This document shows, piece after piece, positions 18,104 to 27,234 of a stretch of 64,000 bases of DNA. The notes under the pieces were generated by a model. It had not been told where the DNA came from. It ran no database searches and saw only the letters and a list, made by a program, of their open reading frames with translations. Numbering within the stretch: the first letter of the stretch is position 1; every line of letters starts with the position of its first letter. The DNA comes from Ensifer adhaerens (lineage in GTDB: Bacteria > Pseudomonadota > Alphaproteobacteria > Rhizobiales > Rhizobiaceae), in contig NZ_CP083349.1 in the NCBI RefSeq assembly GCF_020035535.1, positions 930,001-994,000 of the forward strand. Reading direction: 5' to 3'. Made by a program: the position numbers and the translations under genes.

Positions 18104-20296
18104 ATGAGCATGGACAACGCGGTAACGGCGGTGAACGAAAACCAGGCAGCGGTGGAGGATGTCGATCTGCTGGCCAGCCCGCAGCGCTTCATCAACCGCG
18201 AGTTTTCCTGGCTGCAGTTCAATCGTCGGGTGCTTGAAGAGACGCTGAACACCGCACATCCGCTGTTGGAGCGCATCCGCTTTCTGTCGATCTCCGCCGC
18301 CAATCTCGACGAGTTCTTCATGGTGCGCGTCGCAGGTCTGGAAGGCCAGGTGCGCCAGGGACTTTCCATGCGTTCGCCCGACGGCAAGACTCCGGTCGAG
18401 CAGCTCGAAGACATCCTCAAGGAAATCGACAATCTGCAGATGGAGCAGCAGGCCTCGCTCGCCGTCCTGCAGCAGTATCTCGCCAAGGAAGATATCCTGA
18501 TCGTGCGCCCGGCATCACTGTCGGCGCAGGACAGGAGCTGGCTTGCCAACGAGTTCGACCAGTCGATCTTCCCGGTGCTGACGCCGCTCTCGATCGACCC
18601 GGCCCATCCGTTCCCGTTCATTCCGAACCTCGGCTTCTCGATGGGCCTGCAGCTCGTCAGCAAGACCGGCCGCGAGCCGATGACCGCGCTCTTGCGCCTG
18701 CCGGTCGCACTCGATCGCTTCATCCGGCTGCCCGACGTCAAGAACGTCATCCGCTACATCACGCTTGAAGACGTCGTCAGCCAATTCATCGACAGGCTGT
18801 TTCCCGGCTACGAGGTCAAGGGTTCCGGTACGTTCCGCATCATCCGCGACAGCGATATCGAGGTAGAGGAAGAAGCCGAAGACCTGGTGCGCTTCTTCGA
18901 AACGGCGCTGAAGCGCCGTCGCCGCGGCTCGGTGATCCGCATCGAGACGGATTCGGAGATGCCGGCGTCACTGCGCCAGTTCGTCGTGCAGGAACTTGGC
19001 GTTCCGGAAAACCGCATTGCCGTTCTGCCGGGGCTCCTAGCGCTCAACACGCTCTCGGAGATCACCAAGGCACCGCGCGACGACCTGCGCTTCGAACCCT
19101 ACAATCCGCGTTTTCCCGAGCGCGTGCGCGAACATGCCGGCGATTGCCTGGCGGCGATCCGCGAAAAGGACATGGTGGTCCATCACCCCTATGAATCTTT
19201 CGACGTCGTCGTTCAGTTCCTGCTGCAGGCGGCGCGCGACCCGGACGTCGTCGCCATCAAGCAGACGCTCTACCGCACTTCCAACGACAGCCCGATCGTG
19301 CGTGCGCTGATCGACGCGGCCGAGGCCGGCAAGTCGGTGACGGCCCTGGTCGAACTCAAGGCCCGTTTCGACGAAGAAGCCAACATCCGCTGGGCGCGCG
19401 ACCTCGAACGCGCCGGCGTGCAGGTCGTCTTCGGCTTCATCGAACTGAAGACCCATGCCAAGATGTCGATGGTGGTCCGGCGCGAAGAGGGCAAGCTCAG
19501 AACCTACTGCCACCTCGGCACCGGCAACTACCATCCGGTAACGGCGAAGATCTACACCGACCTGTCGTTCTTCACCTGCAACCCGGTGATCGCCCACGAC
19601 ATGGCGAACATCTTCAATTTCATCACGGGCTATGGCGAGCCGGAAGCGGGCATGAAGCTCGCCGTCTCGCCGCACACCCTGCGCCCGCGTATCCTCAGGC
19701 ACGTCGACGAAGAGATCCAGCATGCCAAGGCCGGCCGCCCGGCAGCGATCTGGATGAAGATGAATTCGCTCGTTGATCCGGAAATCATCGACGCGCTCTA
19801 CAAGGCGAGCCGCGCCGGCGTCGAGATCGATCTCGTGGTGCGCGGCATCTGCTGCCTGCGTCCGCAAGTCCCGGGTCTGTCCGACAATATTCGAGTCAAG
19901 TCCATTGTCGGCCGTTTCCTCGAACATTCCCGCATATTCTGCTTCGGCAACGGCCATGGGCTTCCATCGGAAAATGCCCTTGTCTATATCGGCTCGGCGG
20001 ATATGATGCCGCGCAATCTGGACCGGCGGGTCGAGACGCTCGTGCCTCTCATCAACCGGACTGTGCACGAACAGGTTCTGTCGCAGATCATGCTGGGCAA
20101 TCTCATCGACAACCAGCAGAGCTACGAAATTCTTCCTGATGGCACGTCTCGCCGGATGGAAGTCGGCAAGGACGCCGAGCCTTTCAACGCACAGCACTAT
20201 TTCATGACCAATCCCAGCCTCTCCGGCCGGGGTGAGGCCCTGAAGTCCAGCGCACCGAAGCTCATAGCCGGCTGGAAGAGCGGCTGGCACAAATAA
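18104..20296 (+). CDS. ppk: Polyphosphate kinase PPK1
   Basis: PPK1 polymerises the gamma phosphate of ATP into inorganic polyphosphate. The protein is about 730 residues. It opens with [19 protein letters not shown] (N domain), and the catalytic half carries the autophosphorylated His in LKTHAK (His451) and a second His in CHLGTGNYH (His470), the same 19-residue spacing as H435/H454 of E. coli. The start is not certain: ATG 18104 is used, ATG 18110 and GTG 18080 are in frame. It is followed after 11 bp by ppx, giving a make/break pair in one transcript. Confidence 0.96.
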   Translation: MSMDNAVTAVNENQAAVEDVDLLASPQRFINREFSWLQFNRRVLEETLNTAHPLLERIRFLSISAANLDEFFMVRVAGLEGQVRQGLSMRSPDGKTPVEQLEDILKEIDNLQMEQQASLAVLQQYLAKEDILIVRPASLSAQDRSWLANEFDQSIFPVLTPLSIDPAHPFPFIPNLGFSMGLQLVSKTGREPMTALLRLPVALDRFIRLPDVKNVIRYITLEDVVSQFIDRLFPGYEVKGSGTFRIIRDSDIEVEEEAEDLVRFFETALKRRRRGSVIRIETDSEMPASLRQFVVQELGVPENRIAVLPGLLALNTLSEITKAPRDDLRFEPYNPRFPERVREHAGDCLAAIREKDMVVHHPYESFDVVVQFLLQAARDPDVVAIKQTLYRTSNDSPIVRALIDAAEAGKSVTALVELKARFDEEANIRWARDLERAGVQVVFGFIELKTHAKMSMVVRREEGKLRTYCHLGTGNYHPVTAKIYTDLSFFTCNPVIAHDMANIFNFITGYGEPEAGMKLAVSPHTLRPRILRHVDEEIQHAKAGRPAAIWMKMNSLVDPEIIDALYKASRAGVEIDLVVRGICCLRPQVPGLSDNIRVKSIVGRFLEHSRIFCFGNGHGLPSENALVYIGSADMMPRNLDRRVETLVPLINRTVHEQVLSQIMLGNLIDNQQSYEILPDGTSRRMEVGKDAEPFNAQHYFMTNPSLSGRGEALKSSAPKLIAGWKSGWHK

Positions 20297-20307
20297 ACTG
20301 GAATTGC

Positions 20308-21831
20308 ATGGTCGAGTCTGAAGCGCAGGGGCGTCTGCCCGGCATCCGCCCGGTTTCTGTTATCGATATCGGTTCGAACTCCATCCGCCTTGTCGTCTAT
20401 GAAGGCCTGAGCCGCTCGCCGGCCATGCTGTTCAACGAAAAGGTGATGTGCGGTCTCGGCAAAGGCATCGATGCCACCGGACGAATGGACGAAGAAAGCG
20501 TCGAGCGCGCGCTGAAGGCGCTGCATCGCTTCCACGCGCTCTCCAAGCAGGCGCGTGCGACGTCGATGTATGTGCTGGCGACGGCCGCCGCACGTGAGGC
20601 GAGCAACGGCCCGGCCTTCATCGAGAAGGCGGAGGCGATCCTCGGTCACAAGGTCCGCATCCTCACCGGCGAGGAGGAGGCCTATTACTCCGCGATGGGC
20701 ATCGTCAGCGGCTATCACGATCCAGATGGCGTCGTTGGCGACCTTGGCGGCGGCTCCCTGGAACTCGTCGACGTCTCCGGCACGAAGATCGGCAAGGGCA
20801 TCACCCTGCCGCTTGGCGGCATTCGTCTGTTCGAACACAGCAACGGCTCGTTGACGAAAGCGCGTACCTGGGTGCGCAAGTTCATGAAGAATTCGGCGGT
20901 GCTGAAGACTGGCGCCGGGCGTACCTTCTATGCCGTCGGTGGCACCTGGCGCTCGATCGCCAAGCTGCACATGGAGATCCGCGATTATCCGCTGCACATG
21001 ATGCAGGGCTACGAGATTTCCTATGACGAGGCGATGGCGCTGCTGCCGGAAGTGATCGAGCCGAAGAACATCAAACCCTCGGCCTATTCGACGATCTCGA
21101 AGAGCCGCCGCAGCCTTCTGCCCTTTGGCGCGATCGCCATGCAGGAAGCGCTCTCGATCATGAAGCCAGAGCGGATTTCCTTCTCGGCGCTCGGCGTGCG
21201 CGAAGGCTACCTGTTCTCGTTGCTGAAGGACGAGGAACGCGCCCAGGATCCGTTGCTGACGGCGGCGAACGAGATTGCCATCCTGCGCGCCCGCTCGCCC
21301 GAGCACGCCCGTGAGCTGGCCGACTGGACCGGCCGCATGGTGCCGTTCTTCGGGATCGAGGAGACGGAAGAGGAAAGCCGGTATCGCCAGGCCGCCTGCC
21401 TGCTCGCCGATATCAGCTGGCGCGCGCATCCGGATTATCGCGGCCTGCAGGCCCTGAACATCATCGCCCACTCGACCTTCTCAGGAATCACCCACGCCGG
21501 CCGCGCCTATATCGCGCTTTCCAACTACTACCGCTTCGAAGGGCTGAACGATGACGGCACCACGAACGCGCTTGCCGGGATCACCACGCCGCGCCTGCTG
21601 GAGCTGGCGAAGCTGCTCGGCGGCCTCTTGCGTGTCGCCTATCTCTTCTCGGCATCGATGCCCGGCGTTGCGCGGAACCTGACGTTCCGAAAATCGTCTC
21701 TGCCGGACGTGGATCTGGAAATCGTGGTTCCGGCCGCCTACTCAGAGTTCTCCGGCGAACGACTGGATGGGCGCCTGCAACAGCTTGGCAAGCTCACCGG
21801 CAAGCGGCTCGCTTTCCACTTCGAAAGCTGA
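20308..21831 (+). CDS. ppx: Exopolyphosphatase / Ppx-GppA phosphatase
   Basis: A 507-residue ASKHA-fold phosphatase that removes terminal phosphates from polyphosphate and, in some members, hydrolyses pppGpp. Motifs are VIDIGSNSIRLVVYE (phosphate 1), ATAAAREASNG, GEEEAYYSAMG with the catalytic Glu, and GDLGGGSLELVD (Asp145, phosphate 2). The long C-terminal half matches the alphaproteobacterial Ppx with an HD-like helical domain. It ends the perM-hdaA-ppk-ppx run at a strong terminator. Confidence 0.95.
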   Translation: MVESEAQGRLPGIRPVSVIDIGSNSIRLVVYEGLSRSPAMLFNEKVMCGLGKGIDATGRMDEESVERALKALHRFHALSKQARATSMYVLATAAAREASNGPAFIEKAEAILGHKVRILTGEEEAYYSAMGIVSGYHDPDGVVGDLGGGSLELVDVSGTKIGKGITLPLGGIRLFEHSNGSLTKARTWVRKFMKNSAVLKTGAGRTFYAVGGTWRSIAKLHMEIRDYPLHMMQGYEISYDEAMALLPEVIEPKNIKPSAYSTISKSRRSLLPFGAIAMQEALSIMKPERISFSALGVREGYLFSLLKDEERAQDPLLTAANEIAILRARSPEHARELADWTGRMVPFFGIEETEEESRYRQAACLLADISWRAHPDYRGLQALNIIAHSTFSGITHAGRAYIALSNYYRFEGLNDDGTTNALAGITTPRLLELAKLLGGLLRVAYLFSASMPGVARNLTFRKSSLPDVDLEIVVPAAYSEFSGERLDGRLQQLGKLTGKRLAFHFES

Positions 21832-21860
21832 GCTGAAGAAAATCCCGGATCAAGCGGGCA

Positions 21861-21894
21861 GGGCGCGTGAACTTCGGCTCGCGCGCCCTTTTTT
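21861..21894. terminator. Terminator after ppx
   Basis: GGGCGCG (21861-21867) pairs with CGCGCCC (21882-21888) and is followed by six T. It lies 30 bp after the ppx stop and faces the converging phytase-like gene, which ends at 21897. Confidence 0.85.
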
Positions 21895-21896
21895 GA

Positions 21897-23267
21897 TTAT
21901 TCGGCCTTCAGGAAATCGCCGACTTCGAGCAGTACGAACTCGTTGTCGTCGGCCTTGTCGAGCGAGCGACCGGCCGAGAACGGCAGGTTGTTGTCGTTGC
22001 CGACGATGATGTGGGTCTCATCGACGCGGTCGACGTTCTCGATCGTGACGAAGGGCATGTCGTAGAAGCCGTCGCCGCCGCCCTGGCGCTTCCTGTTGTC
22101 CGGGTCGGCGATCTTCAAGAGGTCGATGTAGCCGATCTTGCGTACGGCCTTGCCGACATTGCTGTCGTCGAAGGCGATCTTGTAGATGCGCTTGACCTTG
22201 GAGCCCGTTGCGAAGCAGTCCGGCTTCGGGTCCTTCGGATCGGCGCAGGCCTTGTCGACCGTCCCGGCACCATTGTCGCGCTCGATCACCAGCGCGGTCT
22301 TGTCGTCGAGCATGTTGAAGTCGCCGATGGCCTCACCACCTTCCGCCAGGGGATAGAGCCAGCTGCGGCCGGTCCAGGCCTTGGTTGCGACATCGAGTTC
22401 GATGATGCGCAGCGCCGGGCGGCCATCGGCCTGCTCGACCGTTTCACTGTCCGTCCAGATCGGGCCTTCGAGCAGGCCGTAGAGCTTGCTGCCGTCGTTG
22501 GAAAGCGCCATGCCTTCATAGCCGCCGGAACGCTTCAGGTTGAAAGCGGGCGTCTTCTTCGATGGATCGCCCTGCAGCGTCAGCGTCGGATTATCGGGCG
22601 AAAGCACCGGCTTGCCGTCGACCGTGGTCGCGATCACGTCCGTCAGCTTACCGTCGAGGTCGAACTTGAGGACGTAGGGGCCGAATTCTTCGCCAACCCA
22701 GAAGCCGTCGGCGACCGGCTGGATCGATTCGACGTCGAAGTCAGCACCAGTGAGATAACGCTTGTCGGAACCTTCCATGACGATCGGGAAGGGCGCCTTC
22801 TTGTCCGGGTCGGTCAGGAAGAGCGTCTTCAGTGCTTCGACCTTGCCGCCATCCCAGTCCATCTTCACGTGATGCAGCATCAGCATGGCGTCGCTGGAGT
22901 TCAGCTTGCTGCCGAAGCCGTTGTCGGAGAGGCTCCAGAACGTACCGTCTTCCATCGCCTTGATGCCGGAGAAGCCCTGCATCGGCTGGCCGTCGAAGGG
23001 AAGCGACAGGCCGGTAGGGCGAACGCCATCCTTACCGGGAACGGTACCGAGCGCTTCGGCGCGCTTGCGGTCCGCGTTGGTGAATTTGCCGGAGGTCTTG
23101 AGATACTCGGGCGCGTCCGCAGGGGCGGCGATGATCGTGTTCGCCGGCAGGATTGCGTGACCCTTGAGGGTCGCGGTGAACGACTTTTCTTCGGCCGAGG
23201 CGGCCATCGTCATCAAAAGAGTAAGAGCCGCGGTGGCGAGAAGCGTTTTCGTCATGAAAGTCACCAT
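21897..23267 (-). CDS. Exported esterase-like/phytase-like beta-propeller protein
   Basis: A 456-residue exported protein with a signal peptide ending AASA|EE near residue 26. The mature part matches the bacterial 'esterase-like activity of phytase' family (PF13449-type). It shows repeated blade-like elements such as FSGIKAMEDGTFWSLSDNGFG, LTGADFDVESIQPVADGFWV and GGYEGMALSNDGSKLYGLLE, with many acidic residues suited to Ca2+. Phytase or phosphodiesterase activity is only suggested by family name. The start may be ATG 23267 or ATG 23255. A perfect 24-bp inverted repeat sits directly upstream of its ribosome site (AGAAGG). Confidence 0.85.
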   Translation of the reverse strand: MVTFMTKTLLATAALTLLMTMAASAEEKSFTATLKGHAILPANTIIAAPADAPEYLKTSGKFTNADRKRAEALGTVPGKDGVRPTGLSLPFDGQPMQGFSGIKAMEDGTFWSLSDNGFGSKLNSSDAMLMLHHVKMDWDGGKVEALKTLFLTDPDKKAPFPIVMEGSDKRYLTGADFDVESIQPVADGFWVGEEFGPYVLKFDLDGKLTDVIATTVDGKPVLSPDNPTLTLQGDPSKKTPAFNLKRSGGYEGMALSNDGSKLYGLLEGPIWTDSETVEQADGRPALRIIELDVATKAWTGRSWLYPLAEGGEAIGDFNMLDDKTALVIERDNGAGTVDKACADPKDPKPDCFATGSKVKRIYKIAFDDSNVGKAVRKIGYIDLLKIADPDNRKRQGGGDGFYDMPFVTIENVDRVDETHIIVGNDNNLPFSAGRSLDKADDNEFVLLEVGDFLKAE

Positions 23268-23280
23268 GGGTTGGAGCCTT

Positions 23281-23332
23281 CTGCATGTCTTTCTCCTTGG
23301 ATCGCTCTCGATCCAAGGAGAAAGACATGCAG
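23281..23332. repeat. Perfect 24-bp inverted repeat with 4-base loop, leader of phytase-like gene
   Basis: Left arm 23281-23304 and right arm 23309-23332 are exact reverse complements around the loop CTCT. The arms start CTGCATGTCT and end AGACATGCAG. On the minus strand the hairpin ends immediately before the AGAAGG ribosome site of the phytase-like gene (start 23267). No T-tract follows on either strand, so it is not a standard terminator. It could be a 5'-UTR hairpin controlling translation or decay, a cruciform, or the trace of a fold-back duplication or assembly error. Confidence 0.9.
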
Positions 23333-23465
23333 CAAATTCGAAGTGCTACAGCGACCTTTGCGCGTCTTGAGACGCGCGGCGCTGCAGTCCCGCAACCCGA
23401 TAGGCGGCTATGATGACGGTTGGGTGATGCTTGCTTTACAACCCGATGAAGCTTTGGTGACAGGC

Positions 23466-24362
23466 TCAGCCTGCAATGGTGAGGCTAGCCCAGCGTCCGG
23501 GCGTGATGCCGTAGGCGCGCTTGAAATGGCGGGTGAAATGCGCCTGATCGGCAAAGCCGGTTTCGAGCGCAGCACCTGCAAGACTTTCTCCGCGGGCGAT
23601 CATCTGGCGGGCACGCTCCAGTCGGCGCATCAGGAGGTAGCGATGCGGGCTGGTGCCGAGAACACGGCGGAATTGCCGGGCCAGCGTAAAGCGATCGAGC
23701 CCGCTGACCGTCTCGAGTTCCTGAGAGCCGACCGGACGTTCGAGGTTGGCGCGAAGGAATTCGGTTGCCTCGAGAACGGCCTGCTTGTCGGCCTTTCCAG
23801 GCTTGATGTCCCTGGCGCCGGCGTGGCGGTAAAGGCCCTCTGCGATCCGCACGAGTATGTCGTAGAGCGCCAGTTCGTCGATACCGTTGTCGAGATCCAT
23901 CACGGCTTCTCCGACCGCCTGCCGCAGGGCCTCGTCACCCACGACCGGTGCTGCGACGAAGGGCAGGGTACGGTCCGTTTCGCCGAGTGCTGCGAGCAGC
24001 CGTTCCGGTTGCAGATACATCATCCGGTAGCGCAACCCGATCTCCGTTCCGGCGCCGCCATCATGGACCTCGTCCGGATGGAGGATGATGATGCTCCCGG
24101 GATTGCTGAAGCGGCTTTCGCCGCGGTACTGGAACGTCTGAACACCGCCCAGCGTCACGCCGATCGCATAGGTGTCGTGGCGGTGCGGCTCGAAGAATTT
24201 TCCGTGCAGGCGCGCCTCGATGCGTTCGATGCCATCGACGGCAGGTGCGACCCGGATGCCGTCGCCAGGCGCACCGCACAATCGTTCAAGATTGATCGCG
24301 GCATCACCCGATAATGCGTCTTCCGGCACACCCTGTCGGGCTGAAAAGGAGATGACCGTCAT
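23466..24362 (-). CDS. AraC family transcriptional regulator (AraC-type cupin + HTH)
   Basis: A 298-residue regulator. The N-terminal AraC-binding cupin includes FFEPHRHDTYAIGVTLGGV and GSIIILHPDEVHDGG, which form the ligand pocket. The C-terminal double helix-turn-helix covers about the last 95 residues (GSQELETVSGLDRFTLARQF, then ETGFADQAHFTRHFKRAYG). The frame stays open upstream to 24473, but Met at 24362 is the sensible start. That ATG overlaps the start of the divergent DUF2000 gene, so the control sites of each gene lie in the other's coding sequence. It probably regulates its divergent neighbour, as many AraC proteins do. Confidence 0.9.
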   Translation of the reverse strand: MTVISFSARQGVPEDALSGDAAINLERLCGAPGDGIRVAPAVDGIERIEARLHGKFFEPHRHDTYAIGVTLGGVQTFQYRGESRFSNPGSIIILHPDEVHDGGAGTEIGLRYRMMYLQPERLLAALGETDRTLPFVAAPVVGDEALRQAVGEAVMDLDNGIDELALYDILVRIAEGLYRHAGARDIKPGKADKQAVLEATEFLRANLERPVGSQELETVSGLDRFTLARQFRRVLGTSPHRYLLMRRLERARQMIARGESLAGAALETGFADQAHFTRHFKRAYGITPGRWASLTIAG

Positions 24363-24768
24363 GTTCGATACCAAATTTGCAATCGTCTTGCGCGAGGACC
24401 TGGCAACCTGGCAGAAGCTGAACGTCACCGCCTTCCTCGCCACCGGGATTGCCGGGCAGAAGCCCGATATCATCGGTGAAGATTATCGCGACGGCGCCGG
24501 CAACGTCTACAATGCCTTGAGCATTCAGCCGATCATTGTACTGGCTGCAGATGGGAAGACGCTCGGCAACATTCAACGGCGCGCGATCGAGCGAGACGTG
24601 CGCGCATCGATCTATGTCGATGGCATGTTCGCCACCGGGCACGACAACGCCAATCGAGCGATCTTCGCCGCGACCCGCCCGGATGATGCCGCGGTCGCCG
24701 GCATCGCCATCCATGCGGACAAGAAGCTGGTCGACAAGATTACCAAGGGCGCAAAACTGCACGGCTGA
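24361..24768 (+). CDS. DUF2000 family protein (peptidyl-tRNA hydrolase II-like fold)
   Basis: A 135-residue cytoplasmic protein. KFAIVLREDLATWQKLNVTA near the N-terminus and the SIQPIIVLAADGKTL core match DUF2000, a family structurally like Pth2 but of unproven function. The ATG at 24361 is preferred because AAGGAG lies 9 bases before it; the ATG at 24352 abuts the Shine-Dalgarno. The ribosome site and start lie inside or over the N-terminal codons of the divergent AraC gene. It converges on the nucleotidyl cyclase gene with a 21-bp gap. Confidence 0.88.
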   Translation: MFDTKFAIVLREDLATWQKLNVTAFLATGIAGQKPDIIGEDYRDGAGNVYNALSIQPIIVLAADGKTLGNIQRRAIERDVRASIYVDGMFATGHDNANRAIFAATRPDDAAVAGIAIHADKKLVDKITKGAKLHG

Positions 24769-24789
24769 AGGGCTGCAGGTCGACGACGG

Positions 24790-25908
24790 TTATTCCGCCG
24801 CGCTGGGCGCAAGAGCAGGCGCCGCGCTACCGACACGCAGCGCAAGCACCCCGAGCTTCTGGCCGCGCCCCTTGACCGCGTGCTCGCCGAGATCCTCGAC
24901 CCTGACATAGTGCGGCAAGCGCATTTTGCGGGCCAGGTCGGTAGAGATCAGCACCTGATGACCGAGCGTCTTGCAGAAGCCTTCCAGCCGGGCGGTGGTG
25001 TTCACCGTGTCGCCGAAATAGGTAATCTTGTGCCTGTCGAGGCCGATTTCGGCAGCGACGATGGTGCCGCCGTGGAGGGCTGCGCGCAGGCGTGGGACCT
25101 CGCCGAACTCCTTCTGCCAGCGGTGTGCGTCCGCGTCGATGGTTTCCAGAATATCGAAGACGCAATGGATGCAGGCAGCGTTGTTGGTGGCGCGGTCGAA
25201 GGGCCAGGTGATGACGGCGGCGTCGCCCACATAATCGTCGATCGACCCGCGATAACGCAGCACCGGGTCGGCAATCGTTGCGAACAGCTTGCCGAGATAT
25301 TCCTGCATGCGAAGGTCGCCGTACCGTTCGGCAAAGGAGGTCGAGCCGGCAAGATCGATGAACAGAAAGACCCGTTCTTCCTGGATCGGTCTGCGGTAGC
25401 GCCCCGTCAGCAGGCTCAGGAACACGTCGCGCCCAAGCAGTTCGCGCACCCTCAGTATGAAGACGAGCGATCCTGAAATGCCGAGCGCGAAGAACAGGAC
25501 CGTCTTGGACGGCATCATTGCCGCCATCCAGTTGTCCTCCATCACTCCGGTCGCCTGCATGATCAGCCCGGCGACGGCGTAGCCGACGTCGAGAAGCACG
25601 AAGTAGACCGCGAGCGAGGCGACGAAGAACACTGGGGTTGAGAAGGCGTGGATGCGTCGATTGAGGCGCCGGAAGATGACGCGCCGTTCAAAGGCGATGA
25701 TCGGCAGGCACATGAACAGCGCATAGGTGGCACCGATCAGGGCGCCTTTTCCATAGAAGACCCATGCGTAGACCGCGCCTGCACCCGCGACGACGAGCAG
25801 CAGGAGAAGTCCTTCGAAAGTGGAGAAGCGCCAACGCATGCGGAAAGCCCCGGTACCGGAAGAAGCGGCATCCGTGTCAGTCGGCACGGTTGACCGCGCC
25901 GGCTCCAC
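24790..25908 (-). CDS. Membrane-bound class III adenylate/guanylate cyclase
   Basis: A 372-residue protein with an N-terminal membrane anchor of about four to five segments (residues 30-165) and a C-terminal class III cyclase domain (about 180-360). RVFLFIDLAGSTSFAERYG carries the first metal-binding Asp. DDYVGDAAVITW supplies the second Asp and substrate contacts, and YFGDTVNTTARLE holds the transition-state Asn/Arg. This suggests a functional homodimer making cAMP, or possibly cGMP. GTG 25908 is the furthest start and ATG 25839 an alternative. Rhizobia carry many such cyclases; no ligand domain is visible here. Confidence 0.9.
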   Translation of the reverse strand: MEPARSTVPTDTDAASSGTGAFRMRWRFSTFEGLLLLLVVAGAGAVYAWVFYGKGALIGATYALFMCLPIIAFERRVIFRRLNRRIHAFSTPVFFVASLAVYFVLLDVGYAVAGLIMQATGVMEDNWMAAMMPSKTVLFFALGISGSLVFILRVRELLGRDVFLSLLTGRYRRPIQEERVFLFIDLAGSTSFAERYGDLRMQEYLGKLFATIADPVLRYRGSIDDYVGDAAVITWPFDRATNNAACIHCVFDILETIDADAHRWQKEFGEVPRLRAALHGGTIVAAEIGLDRHKITYFGDTVNTTARLEGFCKTLGHQVLISTDLARKMRLPHYVRVEDLGEHAVKGRGQKLGVLALRVGSAAPALAPSAAE

Positions 25909-25973
25909 GCCTTGTCACCCCGTTTGAGACGGTGGTGATTCTGTTCCGCCGCGCTTTCAGCTAGAGCCGGATT

Positions 25974-25997
25974 CGGGCGGAAACTTGTCTCCGCCCG
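25974..25997 (-). terminator. Hairpin downstream of rnd
   Basis: CGGGCGGA (25974-25981) and TCCGCCCG (25990-25997) form an 8-bp stem with an 8-base loop just after the rnd stop. No U-tract follows, so termination here may be weak or Rho-assisted. Confidence 0.4.
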
Positions 25998-26004
25998 TGT
26001 GGGC

Positions 26005-27156
26005 TCAGTTCCCGAGCTCGACAGTCTCGATCTTCTTGTCGACGAAACGAAGGGCCACTTCGCCATTGATGAGCTTCAGCGCGGTTTCACCGAAGAGTTC
26101 TCGCCGCCAGCCCTTGAGCGCGCCGACATCGGCCTTGTCGCCCTCGGCGGCGATCTTGTCGAGATCGTCGCTGTTGGCGATGATCTTTGCGGCCACGCCC
26201 TGCTTTTCGGCGATCAGCTTCAAAAGCACCTTCAGCATTTCGCCGGCGGCAGCGGCGCCTTCCGGCGTGTGGCTTTGGCGCGGCAGTTTCGGCAAGTCGG
26301 CCTTCGGGATCGCAAGCGCCTCGTTAACCGCCTCGATGACCGCCGTTCCGGCGCCGGAGCGTTCCCAGCCCTTGGGGATGGTCCTGAGTCGCGCGAGCGC
26401 TTCCGCGTCCTTCGGTTGCTGCTGGGCGATTTCGTAGATGGCGTCGTCCTTGAGGATGCGTCCGCGCGGCACGTTGCGGGCGCGTGCCTCGCGTTCGCGC
26501 CAGGCGGCGACGGTCTTGAGGACCGCAAGTTCGATCGGCTTCTTGACGCGCATCTTCAGACGCTGCCAGGCATCGTCGGGATGCAGGTCGTAGGTGTCCC
26601 GCGCCTCGAGGATCGCCATCTCCTCCGTCAGCCACAGCGAACGCCCCTCGCGCTCCAGTTCGGCGGCGAGATACTTGTAGATGTCGCGCAGATGCGTGAC
26701 GTCGGCGAGTGCGTAGTCGAGCTGCTTGTCGGTCAGCGGCCGGCGGCTCCAGTCGGTGAAGCGCGAGGACTTGTCGATCTGGGTGCCGGTGACGCGGTTG
26801 ACGAGCTGATCATAGGAGACGCTGTCGCCGAAACCGCAAACCATGGCCGCGACCTGCGTGTCGAAGATCGGGTGCGGAATGAGGTTGCCGAGATGGAAGA
26901 TGATCTCGATATCTTGGCGCGCTGCATGGAACACCTTGATGACCTCAGGATTGGCCATCAGCGCGAAGAATGGAGCGAGGTCGATGCCTTTGGCCATCGG
27001 GTCGACGATGACGGCAAGATCCGGGCTCGCCATCTGGATCAGGCAGAGCTCCGGCCAGAAGGTCGTCTCGCGCAGGAATTCGGTATCAATCGTAATATAA
27101 TTTGAGCGGGCCAGCTGCTGGCAAGCGGCCTCAAGGTCTGCGGTTGTTTCAATCAT
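26005..27156 (-). CDS. rnd: Ribonuclease D
   Basis: A 383-residue 3'-5' exoribonuclease that trims tRNA and other small RNA ends. The DEDDy site is complete: Asp24 and Glu26 in DTEFLRE, Asp82 in HAARQDIEI, and Tyr148/Asp152 in YALADVTHL. An HRDC domain follows at about 205-285, with a second HRDC-like region to the end. The ATG at 27156 (MIETTADLE) is chosen because the DEDD domain begins directly after it. In many alphaproteobacteria rnd lies close to ppx and aspS; here accessory genes intervene on both sides. Confidence 0.95.
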   Translation of the reverse strand: MIETTADLEAACQQLARSNYITIDTEFLRETTFWPELCLIQMASPDLAVIVDPMAKGIDLAPFFALMANPEVIKVFHAARQDIEIIFHLGNLIPHPIFDTQVAAMVCGFGDSVSYDQLVNRVTGTQIDKSSRFTDWSRRPLTDKQLDYALADVTHLRDIYKYLAAELEREGRSLWLTEEMAILEARDTYDLHPDDAWQRLKMRVKKPIELAVLKTVAAWREREARARNVPRGRILKDDAIYEIAQQQPKDAEALARLRTIPKGWERSGAGTAVIEAVNEALAIPKADLPKLPRQSHTPEGAAAAGEMLKVLLKLIAEKQGVAAKIIANSDDLDKIAAEGDKADVGALKGWRRELFGETALKLINGEVALRFVDKKIETVELGN

Positions 27157-27234
27157 CAGATTTAAATCACTGTGGCAAAAATGCGGCTTGGATTTTCGTG
27201 TAACCCTTCGCGGCATCTGTCACAATCGAAATTC

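Noticed and set aside
22011..24314. 767-residue plus-strand open frame
   Set aside because: It is antisense to the phytase-like and AraC genes and crosses the perfect hairpin; no motif is recognisable.
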